Assembly (NCBI GenBank): GCA_012728435.1
Contig: JAAYFC010000095.1
Span: forward strand, 1-32,752
Reading direction: 5' to 3'
From: Clostridiales bacterium
GTDB taxonomy: Bacteria > Bacillota > Clostridia > Christensenellales > Aristaeellaceae
Length of the DNA: 32,752 bases
Below the pieces are notes generated by a model, which was given only the letters and a program-made list of their open reading frames with translations, was not told the DNA's origin and did not search any database. The translations under genes and the position numbers were made by a program. This document shows positions 16,127 through 23,035 of the stretch, in pieces. Every line of letters begins with the position of its first letter. Position 1 is the first letter of the stretch.

Positions 16127-17404
16127 ATGAAGGATTATGCCCGCATCTTACAGGAAGAACTGGTGCCCGCCATGGGTTGTACCGAACCCATCGCCATCGC
16201 CCTATGCGCCGCGAAAGCGCGCGCGATGCTGGGACAGGATCCCGAGCGGATGGAGCTGCACTGCAGCGGCAACATCATCAAAAACGCGCGTAGTGTGACT
16301 GTGCCAGGCACCAAGGGCTTGTGCGGCATCGACGCTGCGGCGGCGGCGGGCTGCTTTGGCGGGGACGCGGACTTGCTGCTGGAGGTTTTAAACCCGCTGA
16401 CGGACGCATCCTTAGCGAAAGCCAAACAGTTTGTGGAGGAACGCAAACTACAGATCTTTCACGCCAAGAATGTGGACAGCTTGTACATCAAAGCGCGCCT
16501 GTTTGCGGGCAATCAGGTTGCTGAAGCAGTTATTGAAGGCGAGCACACCCATTTTTCGCAGCTGACCCTAAATGGGGAGCACCTGCTGCTCGCACAGCAT
16601 AAACCGGCTGAAAACAAAGAAACAGAAGAAGAGATCGATGTGGCGGACATCCTTCGCTTCGCGGAAGCGCTGGACTGTGATAGACAGATTGTCCTTTGTG
16701 ACTTGATTGACCGGCAGATTCGGCTGAATCTGGCCATCGCGCAGGAAGGGCTGGATCACAGCTACGGCGCGATGGTGGGGCGCACACTGCTGGACTGCGC
16801 GCCAGACGCGCTGCGCGAGCGCATCCGTGCCTATGCCGCAGCCGGCTCTGACGCCCGGATGGCTGGCTGCGCGATGCCCGTCGTCATCAACTCCGGCTCT
16901 GGCAACCAGGGCATCACCGCCTCCCTCCCGCTGATTATCTACGCACAGGAGAAGGGCATTGATCAGGAAACACTGCGCCGCGGGCTGGTGCTGTCCAACC
17001 TTCTGGCCATCATGATCAAGCGCCTCATTGGCCGACTGTCCGCCTTTTGCGGTGTGGTCAGCGCAGCAGCAGCCGCAGGCGCAGGGCTGGCTTGGCTGCA
17101 AGGGTTAAATGAGGAACAGATCTCAAAGATTATAAGCATTTCGCTGCTCACCGCTGGCGGTATTTTCTGCGACGGGGCAAAAGCTTCCTGTGCAAGTAAA
17201 ATCGCGGTCTCCCTGGACAGCGCGCTGCTGGCGCTGGACATGGTAAAAAAAGGCCGTTCTCTTCCTGTCTTCCAAGGTTTGGATGCCGGGGATATCAATG
17301 TCACCATCCGACACATCGCACGCATCGCGCGGGAAGGCATGATGGAACCGGACAACATGATTTTGCAGACCATGCTGGCAACCACCCCCCACCAGGACGC
17401 ATAA
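16127..17404 (+). CDS. L-cysteine desulfidase / UPF0597 (YhaM-type) family protein
   Basis: 425 residues. Homologues are [4Fe-4S] enzymes that break L-cysteine into pyruvate, ammonia and sulfide, structurally related to the alpha part of iron-sulfur serine dehydratases. Recognisable motifs: MGCTEP (Cys18) near the N-terminus, VPGTKGLCGIDAAAAAG, VVINSGSGNQGI in the middle, and CDGAKASCASKI near 350, which offers the probable cluster cysteines. The ATG at 16127 is preceded by CAGGAG; the in-frame TTG at 16112 lies upstream of that site and is rejected. It is monocistronic and divergent from the membrane-protein operon. Serine or another beta-substituted amino acid as substrate cannot be ruled out. 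Confidence 0.88.
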   Translation: MKDYARILQEELVPAMGCTEPIAIALCAAKARAMLGQDPERMELHCSGNIIKNARSVTVPGTKGLCGIDAAAAAGCFGGDADLLLEVLNPLTDASLAKAKQFVEERKLQIFHAKNVDSLYIKARLFAGNQVAEAVIEGEHTHFSQLTLNGEHLLLAQHKPAENKETEEEIDVADILRFAEALDCDRQIVLCDLIDRQIRLNLAIAQEGLDHSYGAMVGRTLLDCAPDALRERIRAYAAAGSDARMAGCAMPVVINSGSGNQGITASLPLIIYAQEKGIDQETLRRGLVLSNLLAIMIKRLIGRLSAFCGVVSAAAAAGAGLAWLQGLNEEQISKIISISLLTAGGIFCDGAKASCASKIAVSLDSALLALDMVKKGRSLPVFQGLDAGDINVTIRHIARIAREGMMEPDNMILQTMLATTPHQDA

Positions 17405-17661
17405 GCACGGTTTTGACTGACGACAAGCGAGTCCCACACGAAAAACCAAAGCTGACAAGCGCTACGGAACAACTAATCCACTTCATTATGCGCGCGGGAA
17501 GGCGGACATGGATTGCCCTCGCCCTCTTTAATCAACAACAAAACAGGCGCTATGTTTGAGCCCTTTGCTAAGCACAAAAGGGCAGGGTTTACACCCCTCC
17601 ACGATGACAAAAAAGAAAATTCAAAATAAAAACAACCGGCCTTATTGTTAGGCTTTGGGGC
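17405..17661. other. Non-coding spacer downstream of the desulfidase-like gene
   Basis: No gene on either strand is convincing here. The only structure is a 7-bp stem, GCCCTTT (17560-17566) with AAAGGGC (17577-17583), without a following T-run. It is a poor terminator candidate for the upstream gene. The last ~60 bases are A-rich. From 17662 the glycine reductase control region begins. Confidence 0.6.
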
Positions 17662-17690
17662 TTGATAATTTGTAGGGCATCCGGTATACT
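17662..17690 (+). promoter_or_regulatory. Sigma-A promoter of the glycine reductase operon
   Basis: TTGATA (17662-17667), a 17-base spacer and TATACT (17685-17690). It lies about 35 bases upstream of the glycine riboswitch, so the transcript would begin just before the first aptamer. Confidence 0.82.
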
Positions 17691-17723
17691 TTGTATGAAC
17701 TAAATACAGGCTGGTTGATCGTT

Positions 17724-17906
17724 TTCAGGAGAACGCACGCAGGTGCGGCCGAAGGAATAAGTGCCCACCGTACCGGGTTGGCACGAAGATCTCAGGAAAA
17801 AGGACTGAAAGCGGGACAGCAACTCTGGAGAGCACAGTCACCGGCGAAGCAATCGCGGCAATCGCGAGAATCTTTCAGGTTTTACACAGAGACAAAGGTA
17901 CTCTGG
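17724..17906 (+). promoter_or_regulatory. Tandem glycine riboswitch
   Basis: The leader carries two successive glycine-aptamer cores. Aptamer 1 (about 17724-17820) has GGCCGAAGGAATAAG (17747-17761) and ATCTCAGGAAAAAGGACTGA (17789-17808), matching the conserved CCGAAGG and CUCAGGnnAAAGGACnG strands. A CTGGAGAG linker (17824-17831) is followed by aptamer 2 (about 17822-17906) with CACCGGCGAAGCAA (17839-17852) and TCTTTCAGG (17871-17879), whose conserved 3' strand is diverged or holds an insertion. Glycine riboswitches bind glycine cooperatively and usually act as on-switches for glycine use genes, which fits the glycine reductase operon below. No terminator follows, so control is probably at translation of grdX. 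Confidence 0.88.
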
Positions 17907-17935
17907 TTTTAACGACTTGAAAGGAGGGCAAACAG

Positions 17936-18367
17936 GTGAAGGTGCTGACCAACAACCCCAAGGTATTGGAACAGTTTCATTCTTACCCTGCGGTAACAGT
18001 TGATTACCGCGCGGTTTCACTGCACGAGCTGATGGTATTGGTTCGTGATTTTGTTCATGCAAGGCACCGCCTGCTGACCCACCCTCTCTCCGGCAGCGTC
18101 AAGCCCAATGAGACCTTGTACAAATCCATTGGCTTGACGGAGCAACCAGAAGACCAGCTTTGCCTTGAATCATTAAACTTGATTGAGCAAAGCATCAGTA
18201 CGGTTGACCGCTTCGCGCGGATTCGAAAGGACATCAAAGAGGAGCATCACCAGGACTTGCAGCTGGTGGATTTGACTTTGATTTCCTCCGCCATCGACAG
18301 TCTGGCCGCGGCAAAGCCGCTGCCAGGCACTCCCCCATCAGGGTCCTCACGGCTGTCATCCACTTGA
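17936..18367 (+). CDS. grdX: Glycine reductase operon protein GrdX
   Basis: 143-residue cytoplasmic protein regularly found as the first gene of glycine reductase operons; its function is unknown. It begins with KVLTNNPKVLEQF, followed by VTVDYRAVSLHELMVLVRDFVH and HPLSGSVKPNETLYKSIGL, typical of the family. No catalytic motif is seen. The start is GTG at 17936 with AAGGAGGG (17921-17928) at 7-base spacing. It is the first cistron after the glycine riboswitch, so the switch most directly gates this start site. Confidence 0.85.
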   Translation: MKVLTNNPKVLEQFHSYPAVTVDYRAVSLHELMVLVRDFVHARHRLLTHPLSGSVKPNETLYKSIGLTEQPEDQLCLESLNLIEQSISTVDRFARIRKDIKEEHHQDLQLVDLTLISSAIDSLAAAKPLPGTPPSGSSRLSST

Positions 18368-18417
18368 TGGCAGACCGTTTCAATCATACGATTTCATTGA
18401 AAAGGAGGAAGTTCAGT

Positions 18418-19698
18418 TTGAGATTAGAACTAGGTTACATCCACATCACTGACATCCGCTTTGGCGACGCGTCCAAGGTGGAGGATGGCGTGCTGTACGT
18501 CAATGCAGAGGAAGTGGAAGCGCTGGTCCTTCGGGATGAGCGCATCACCAGCGTGAAGGTTGACATGGCCCGCCCCGGTGAGAGCGTCCGCATCACCCCG
18601 GTGAAGGACGTGATTGAGCCGCGCGTGAAGGTGGAGGGGCCAGGCGGCATGTTCCCCGGCGTCATCTCCCCGGTGGATACCGTGGGCAGCGGCAAGACCC
18701 ATGTGTTAAAAGGCGCGGCCGTTGTCACCACCGGCACCATCGTCGGCTTCCAGGAGGGCATCCTGGACATGAGCGGCGTGGGCGCGGACTATACCCCTTT
18801 CTCCAAGACCAACAACCTGGTGCTGGTCATCATCCCGCGCAAGGGCTTGGGCTCCCACGAGCATGAGCACGCCGTGCGAGAAGCTGGGCTTAAAACCGCG
18901 GTTTATCTGGGCGAGTTGGCCCGCGAGTTGACCCCCGACAGCACAGAAGTGTTTGAGACGCTGCCGCTGACTGAGGGCGTAAAGCAATTCCCGGATCTGC
19001 CGCGGGTTGGATACGTGCAGATGCTGCAAAGCCAGGGCCTTTTGCATGACACCTATGTATATGGTGTGGACGCCAAGCGCATCCTGCCCACCTTAATGTC
19101 CCCGACAGAGGTCATGGACGGCGCGATTATCTCCGGCAACTGTGTGTCCGCCTGCGACAAGAACCCCACCTATGTGCACCAGAACAACCCCATCGTACAT
19201 GATCTGTTTGCGCGCCATGGCAAGGATCTGAACTTCGCCGCCATGATCATCACCAACGAGAATGTTTATCTGGCCGACAAGATCCGCTCCTCGGACTGGA
19301 CAAGCAACCTGTGCGCCTTCCTGTCCTTGGATGGCGTCATCATCTCTGAGGAGGGCTTTGGCAACCCCGATACCGACTTGATGATGAACTGCCGCAAGAT
19401 TACGGACAAGGGCATCAAGACCGTCGTCATCACCGACGAATATGCAGGCCAAGACGGCGCATCGCAGTCCCTGGCAGACGCGCATGAGTCCGCGGACGCG
19501 CTGGTCACGGGCGGCAACGCCAACCAGGTGGTCACCCTGCCCCGGATGGACAAGATCATCGGGTCTGAGGAATATGTCGGAATCATCGCCGGCGGCTGGG
19601 ACCAAAACAAGCACGAGGATGGCACCATCACCGTGGAGATCCAGGCCATCACCGGCGCCACCAGCGAAGTAGGCTTCGCGCACCTGAGCGCGAGATAA
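18418..19698 (+). CDS. grdE: Glycine reductase component B, alpha/beta proprotein
   Basis: GrdE is a proprotein that is cut into two subunits, one carrying a carbonyl (pyruvoyl-type) group that binds the glycine amino group as a Schiff base. 426 residues. The processing cysteine is Cys242 in SGNCVSACDKN, the same residue number as in studied clostridial GrdE. The N-terminus RLELGYIHITDI matches the family start. The start is a TTG at 18418, supported by AAAGGAGG (18401-18408) 9 bases away; in-frame codons further upstream (TTG at 18364) overlap grdX and lie ahead of that site. Partner of GrdB in protein B, the substrate-specific part of the complex. Confidence 0.95.
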   Translation: MRLELGYIHITDIRFGDASKVEDGVLYVNAEEVEALVLRDERITSVKVDMARPGESVRITPVKDVIEPRVKVEGPGGMFPGVISPVDTVGSGKTHVLKGAAVVTTGTIVGFQEGILDMSGVGADYTPFSKTNNLVLVIIPRKGLGSHEHEHAVREAGLKTAVYLGELARELTPDSTEVFETLPLTEGVKQFPDLPRVGYVQMLQSQGLLHDTYVYGVDAKRILPTLMSPTEVMDGAIISGNCVSACDKNPTYVHQNNPIVHDLFARHGKDLNFAAMIITNENVYLADKIRSSDWTSNLCAFLSLDGVIISEEGFGNPDTDLMMNCRKITDKGIKTVVITDEYAGQDGASQSLADAHESADALVTGGNANQVVTLPRMDKIIGSEEYVGIIAGGWDQNKHEDGTITVEIQAITGATSEVGFAHLSAR

Positions 19699-19725
19699 GA
19701 GCATTTAGAAAGGAGAGGGATACAC

Positions 19726-21039
19726 TTGAGCAAGAAAAGGGTCGTTCATTATATCAACCAGTTCTTCGCGCAGATTGGCGGCGAAGAAATGGCCCATGTC
19801 AAACCCGAGTACCGCGAAGGCCCCCTAGGTCCAGGCCTTGCCTTTGGCCCGGCTTTTGGTGATCACGCCGAGATCGTCGGTACTGTCATCTGCGGGGACT
19901 CCTATTTTAACGAAAACATGGAGGAGGCGAAGGCCGAACTGCTGAAGATGATCAAAGCGGCGAAGCCGGATCTGTTCATCGCGGGGCCTGCCTTTAACGC
20001 CGGACGCTACGGCGTTGCCTGCGGCGCAATCTCCGAGGCCGTGAAAAATGAGCTGGGCATCCCGGTCTTAACCGGCATGTATGAGGAGAACCCCGGCGCT
20101 GACATGTTTAAATCCGCTGTTTACATCGTTTCCACCCGCAACAGCGCGGTGGGCATGCGTGACGCGGTGAAGAAGATGTCTGCCCTGGCGCTAAAAATGC
20201 TGAAGGATGAGCCCATCGGCGCCTCCAGCGAGGACCACTACATCCCCCAGGGCATCCGTGTGAACCTGTTTGAAAAGGACAGGGGCTCCAAGCGCGCGGT
20301 GGACATGCTGCTTAAAAAGCTGAAGGATCAGCCCTATGTCACCGAGTACCCCATGCCCGCCTTTGACCGGGTGGATCCGCAGCCCGCTGTGAAGGACATC
20401 CGCAGCGCGAAAATCGCGCTGGTCACATCCGGCGGCATTGTGCCCAAAGGCAACCCTGACCACATCGAGAGCTCCAGCGCGACCAAGTACGGCCGCTATG
20501 ACTTGGAAGGCGTCAACTACCTGTCCAAAAACCGCTATGCCACCGCGCACGGCGGCTATGACCCTTCCTACGCCAACGAAGACCCCGACCGGGTGGTGCC
20601 GGTTGACATGATGCGTGAGTTTGAGAAGGAAGAAAAGATCGGTTCCCTGTACCGCTACTTCTTCTCCACCGTCGGCAACGGCACTGCGGTTAAAAACGCC
20701 AAGGCGTTTGCGGAAGAGTTTTCTAAGGAATTAATAGAGGAGAACGTTCAGGCTGTGATCCTGACCTCCACATGAGGGACCTGCACACGTTGCGGCGCAA
20801 CGATGGTAAAAGAAATTGAACGTGCGGGCATCCCGGTGGTTCATATTTGCACAGTCACCCCCATCTCTCAGACCGTAGGCGCAAACCGGATTGTTCCGGC
20901 CATTGCCATCCCCCATCCCCTGGGCGACCCCTCCCTGCCGCTGGAAGAGGAGAAAGCCGTCAGGCGCCGGATTATGAACGCCGCGCTCAAGGCCCTGTCA
21001 ACCGAGATCAGCGAGCAGACCGTGTTTGACGTAGATTAA
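19726..21039 (+). CDS. grdB: Glycine reductase component B, gamma subunit (selenoprotein)
   Basis: Selenocysteine subunit of protein B, which activates glycine and hands the carboxymethyl group to the Sec of GrdA. Total 437 residues when the in-frame TGA at 20773-20775 is read as Sec350, in the motif TSTUGTCTRCGATMVKE; the family has Sec at the same place with nearby cysteines. Simple open-frame calling would split it into a 349-residue protein and a separate tail beginning near 20803. The N-terminus KKRVVHYINQFFAQIGGEE and GPAFNAGRYGVACG are family hallmarks. The TTG start at 19726 has AGGAGAGG upstream. A hairpin fit for SelB lies right after the UGA. Confidence 0.96.
20773..20807 (+). promoter_or_regulatory. 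Bacterial SECIS element in grdB
   Basis: Directly after the Sec UGA (20773-20775) a hairpin can form: CGTTGC (20788-20793) and GCAACG (20797-20802) around a GGC loop, with an outer ACC (20779-20781)/GGT (20805-20807) pairing. The loop lies 18-20 bases past the UGA, the right distance for a bacterial SECIS bound by SelB. It is within the coding sequence. Confidence 0.72.
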
Positions 21040-21057
21040 CAGGGAAGAGGAAAACTG

Positions 21058-22014
21058 ATGACAGAGAATATGTATGACGTAATCATCATCGGCGCAGGGC
21101 CTGCGGGCCTTTCCGCCGCCATCTACACCGGACGCGCGCGCCTGAATACCCTCATCATCGAGAAGGAAAAGGATGGCGGGCAGATTGTGATTACGTCTGA
21201 AATCGACAACTACCCCGGCTCCCTTGCGAACGAGAGCGGCCCCTCCCTGGTGGACCGCATGGTCGCCCAGGCTGATCGCCACGGCGCGAAGAAGGTGTAC
21301 GACACCGTCATCGCCTGCGACCTTAAGGGCGATATCAAGCATGTAAAATGCAAAAAAGCCGAGTACACCGCGCATAGCGTCATCATCGCGGCCGGTGCGC
21401 ACCCGCGGCCCATTGGCTGCACGGGCGAGCAGGAGTTCATCGGCAAGGGTGTCTCCTACTGCGCAACCTGCGATGCCGACTTCTTTGAGGACATGGACAT
21501 CTATGTCGTGGGCGGCGGGGATACGGCGGTAGAGGAAGCCCTGTACCTGACCAAGTTTGGCCGCCAGGTGACCCTCATCCACCGGCGTGACCAACTGCGC
21601 GCCATCAAATCCATCCAGGACAGGGCGTTTGCCAACAAGAAGCTGAACTACATGTGGGACACGGTGGTGACGGAGTTGCACGGGGACGGGATTTTAGAAT
21701 TCATGACCGTCAGGAACGTGAAGACCGGCGAAGAAACCGTCATCAAAGCCAACGAGGACGACGGCACCTTCGGGCTGTTCGGCTTTGTCGGCTTCATCCC
21801 TGAGAGTGAGCTCTTCAAGGATCAGCTGAACCTGCGCAATGGCTACATCGTGACAGATGACAACATGCACACGGAGATCCCGGGCGTGTTTGCCGCGGGC
21901 GATATCCGCGAGAAAAGCTTGCGCCAGGTGATTACGGCTGCCGCTGACGGCGCGATTGCCGCGATGGAAGCCAATGCCTACATCGAAGGCTATTGCCTGG
22001 TCAACCTTGGGTAG
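21058..22014 (+). CDS. trxB: Thioredoxin reductase of the glycine reductase operon
   Basis: FAD enzyme that reduces the operon's thioredoxin, which in turn reduces GrdA. 318 residues. FAD-binding GAGPAGLSAA is near residues 12-21, the redox pair is Cys135/Cys138 in SYCATCDAD, the second dinucleotide site is VVGGGDTAVEEA, and HRRDQLRA (175-182) has the basic residues typical of NADPH binding. C-terminal GVFAAGDIREKSLRQV is the FAD-site motif. The ATG at 21058 follows grdB by 18 bases with GGAAGAGG upstream. The adjacent trxA encodes its partner. Confidence 0.95.
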   Translation: MTENMYDVIIIGAGPAGLSAAIYTGRARLNTLIIEKEKDGGQIVITSEIDNYPGSLANESGPSLVDRMVAQADRHGAKKVYDTVIACDLKGDIKHVKCKKAEYTAHSVIIAAGAHPRPIGCTGEQEFIGKGVSYCATCDADFFEDMDIYVVGGGDTAVEEALYLTKFGRQVTLIHRRDQLRAIKSIQDRAFANKKLNYMWDTVVTELHGDGILEFMTVRNVKTGEETVIKANEDDGTFGLFGFVGFIPESELFKDQLNLRNGYIVTDDNMHTEIPGVFAAGDIREKSLRQVITAAADGAIAAMEANAYIEGYCLVNLG

Positions 22015-22061
22015 ACTGTAAACAGAGACCCAATGACACAAGAACCAATTGGAGGTAAACA

Positions 22062-22379
22062 ATGATTGATCTGACCAAAGAAACCTTTGAAGCCGAAGTG
22101 CTGCAAGCTGACGGCACCGTGTTTGTGGACTTCTATTCAGACGGCTGCATGCCCTGCAAGGCGCTGGAGCCCTTTGTCAAGGAAATGGCCGGAAAATACG
22201 GCGAGCACATGAAGTTTGCCGGCCTGAACACCACCAAGGCCCGCCGCCTGGCCATCAGCCAGAAGGTGCTGGGCCTGCCTGTGATGGCCATCTACAAAAA
22301 TGGCGAGAAGGCAGAGGAGTTGGTGAAGGATGACTGCACCCATGAGAACATTGAGGAAATGATCAAACGGCATCTGTAA
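22062..22379 (+). CDS. trxA: Thioredoxin with GCMPC active site
   Basis: 105-residue thioredoxin, electron donor to glycine reductase. The active site is DGCMPCK (Cys29, Cys32), not the common WCGPC. Glycine-reductase-linked thioredoxins of Stickland fermenters are known for a similar GCVPC form, so this is a variant of that special class rather than a general thioredoxin. The cis-proline region LGLPVMAI is present. The ATG at 22062 has TTGGAGGT upstream. It lies between trxB and grdA. Confidence 0.95.
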   Translation: MIDLTKETFEAEVLQADGTVFVDFYSDGCMPCKALEPFVKEMAGKYGEHMKFAGLNTTKARRLAISQKVLGLPVMAIYKNGEKAEELVKDDCTHENIEEMIKRHL

Positions 22380-22448
22380 GCCGATTCATGTCGTAAGTAA
22401 CCGCATTTCCGCGGTGGCTTTCATTATGAAAGAAAGGAGGAAATAGCG

Positions 22449-22919
22449 TTGAGCTTGCTAACGGATAAAAAACTTATCATCATTGGCGACCGGGATGGTA
22501 TCCCCGCCCCGGCCATTGAGGAGTGCTTCAAAAACATCGATGCGCAGGTTGTGTTTTCCTCGACTGAATGCTTTGTCTGAACGAGCGCGGGGGCAATGGA
22601 CCTTGAGAACCAGAAGCGGGTAAAAGAGCTGGCTGAAAAGTATGGCCCGGAGAACATTGTTGTGATCCTGGGCGCTGCCGAAGGCGAAGCCGCAGGTCTT
22701 GCGGCGGAAACCGTCACAGCCGGTGACCCGACGTTCGCAGGTCCCTTGACCGGAGTCCAGTTAGGACTGAGCGTATATCACGTCTGCGAAGACGAAATCA
22801 AGAGCTTAATCGACGAAGACATCTATGACGAGCAAATCGGCATGATGGAGATGGTGTTTGATGTTGACGAAATCGTCAGCGAGATGACCGCCATTCGAAG
22901 CGAACACGGCAAGTACTGA
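22449..22919 (+). CDS. grdA: Glycine reductase protein A (selenoprotein)
   Basis: Small selenoprotein that accepts the carboxymethyl group from protein B on its Sec and transfers it to protein C. 156 residues when the TGA at 22578-22580 is read as Sec44, in the motif [16 protein letters not shown], the same residue number as in studied GrdA. Cys41 forms the CxxU redox pair. The ORF after the UGA alone (from 22596) would miss the active site. The start is TTG at 22449 with AAGGAGG (22434-22440) and 8-base spacing. In other described operons grdA is next to grdE/grdB; here the trx pair separates them. Confidence 0.96.
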
Positions 22920-22977
22920 TTGACTTTCAATCAGTGTGCAAAAAACAGGGGCGGTGCAGCATTATGCGGCCCGCCCC
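22915..22977 (+). other. Two hairpins at the grdA/grdC junction
   Basis: The first hairpin, ACTGATTGA (22915-22923) with TCAATCAGT (22927-22935), is a perfect 9-bp stem with a 3-base loop and contains the grdA stop codon. The second, GGGGCGG (22948-22954) with CCGCCCC (22971-22977), is a 7-bp G+C-rich stem. No long T-run follows either. They may protect the grdA message or partly end transcription, giving more GrdA than GrdC/GrdD; this is inferred. Confidence 0.6.
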
Positions 22978-23035
22978 TCATTCTAGAGAATCAATGAGTG
23001 AACAGCTCATCAAAATAAAATCATCTGGAGGTACT

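Noticed and set aside
17560..17583. Terminator after the cysteine desulfidase-like gene
   Set aside because: Only a 7-bp stem, 155 bases past the stop codon and without a T-run; noted within the spacer entry only.
17691..17912. 73-codon open frame on the + strand before grdX
   Set aside because: It lies across the glycine riboswitch, whose conserved RNA strands explain the sequence; no protein motif is seen.
20776..21039. Separate small gene after the grdB TGA
   Set aside because: Same frame, and the join TSTUGTCTRCG is the known GrdB Sec motif with a hairpin after the UGA. It is one gene.
22596..22919. Separate 107-residue gene instead of grdA
   Set aside because: The frame continues upstream through a Sec UGA to a TTG with a good ribosome binding site, and [15 protein letters not shown] is the GrdA active site.
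22934..23035. 34-codon N-terminal extension of grdC
   Set aside because: It reads through G+C-rich hairpins and has no family similarity; GGAGG is directly before the ATG at 23036.
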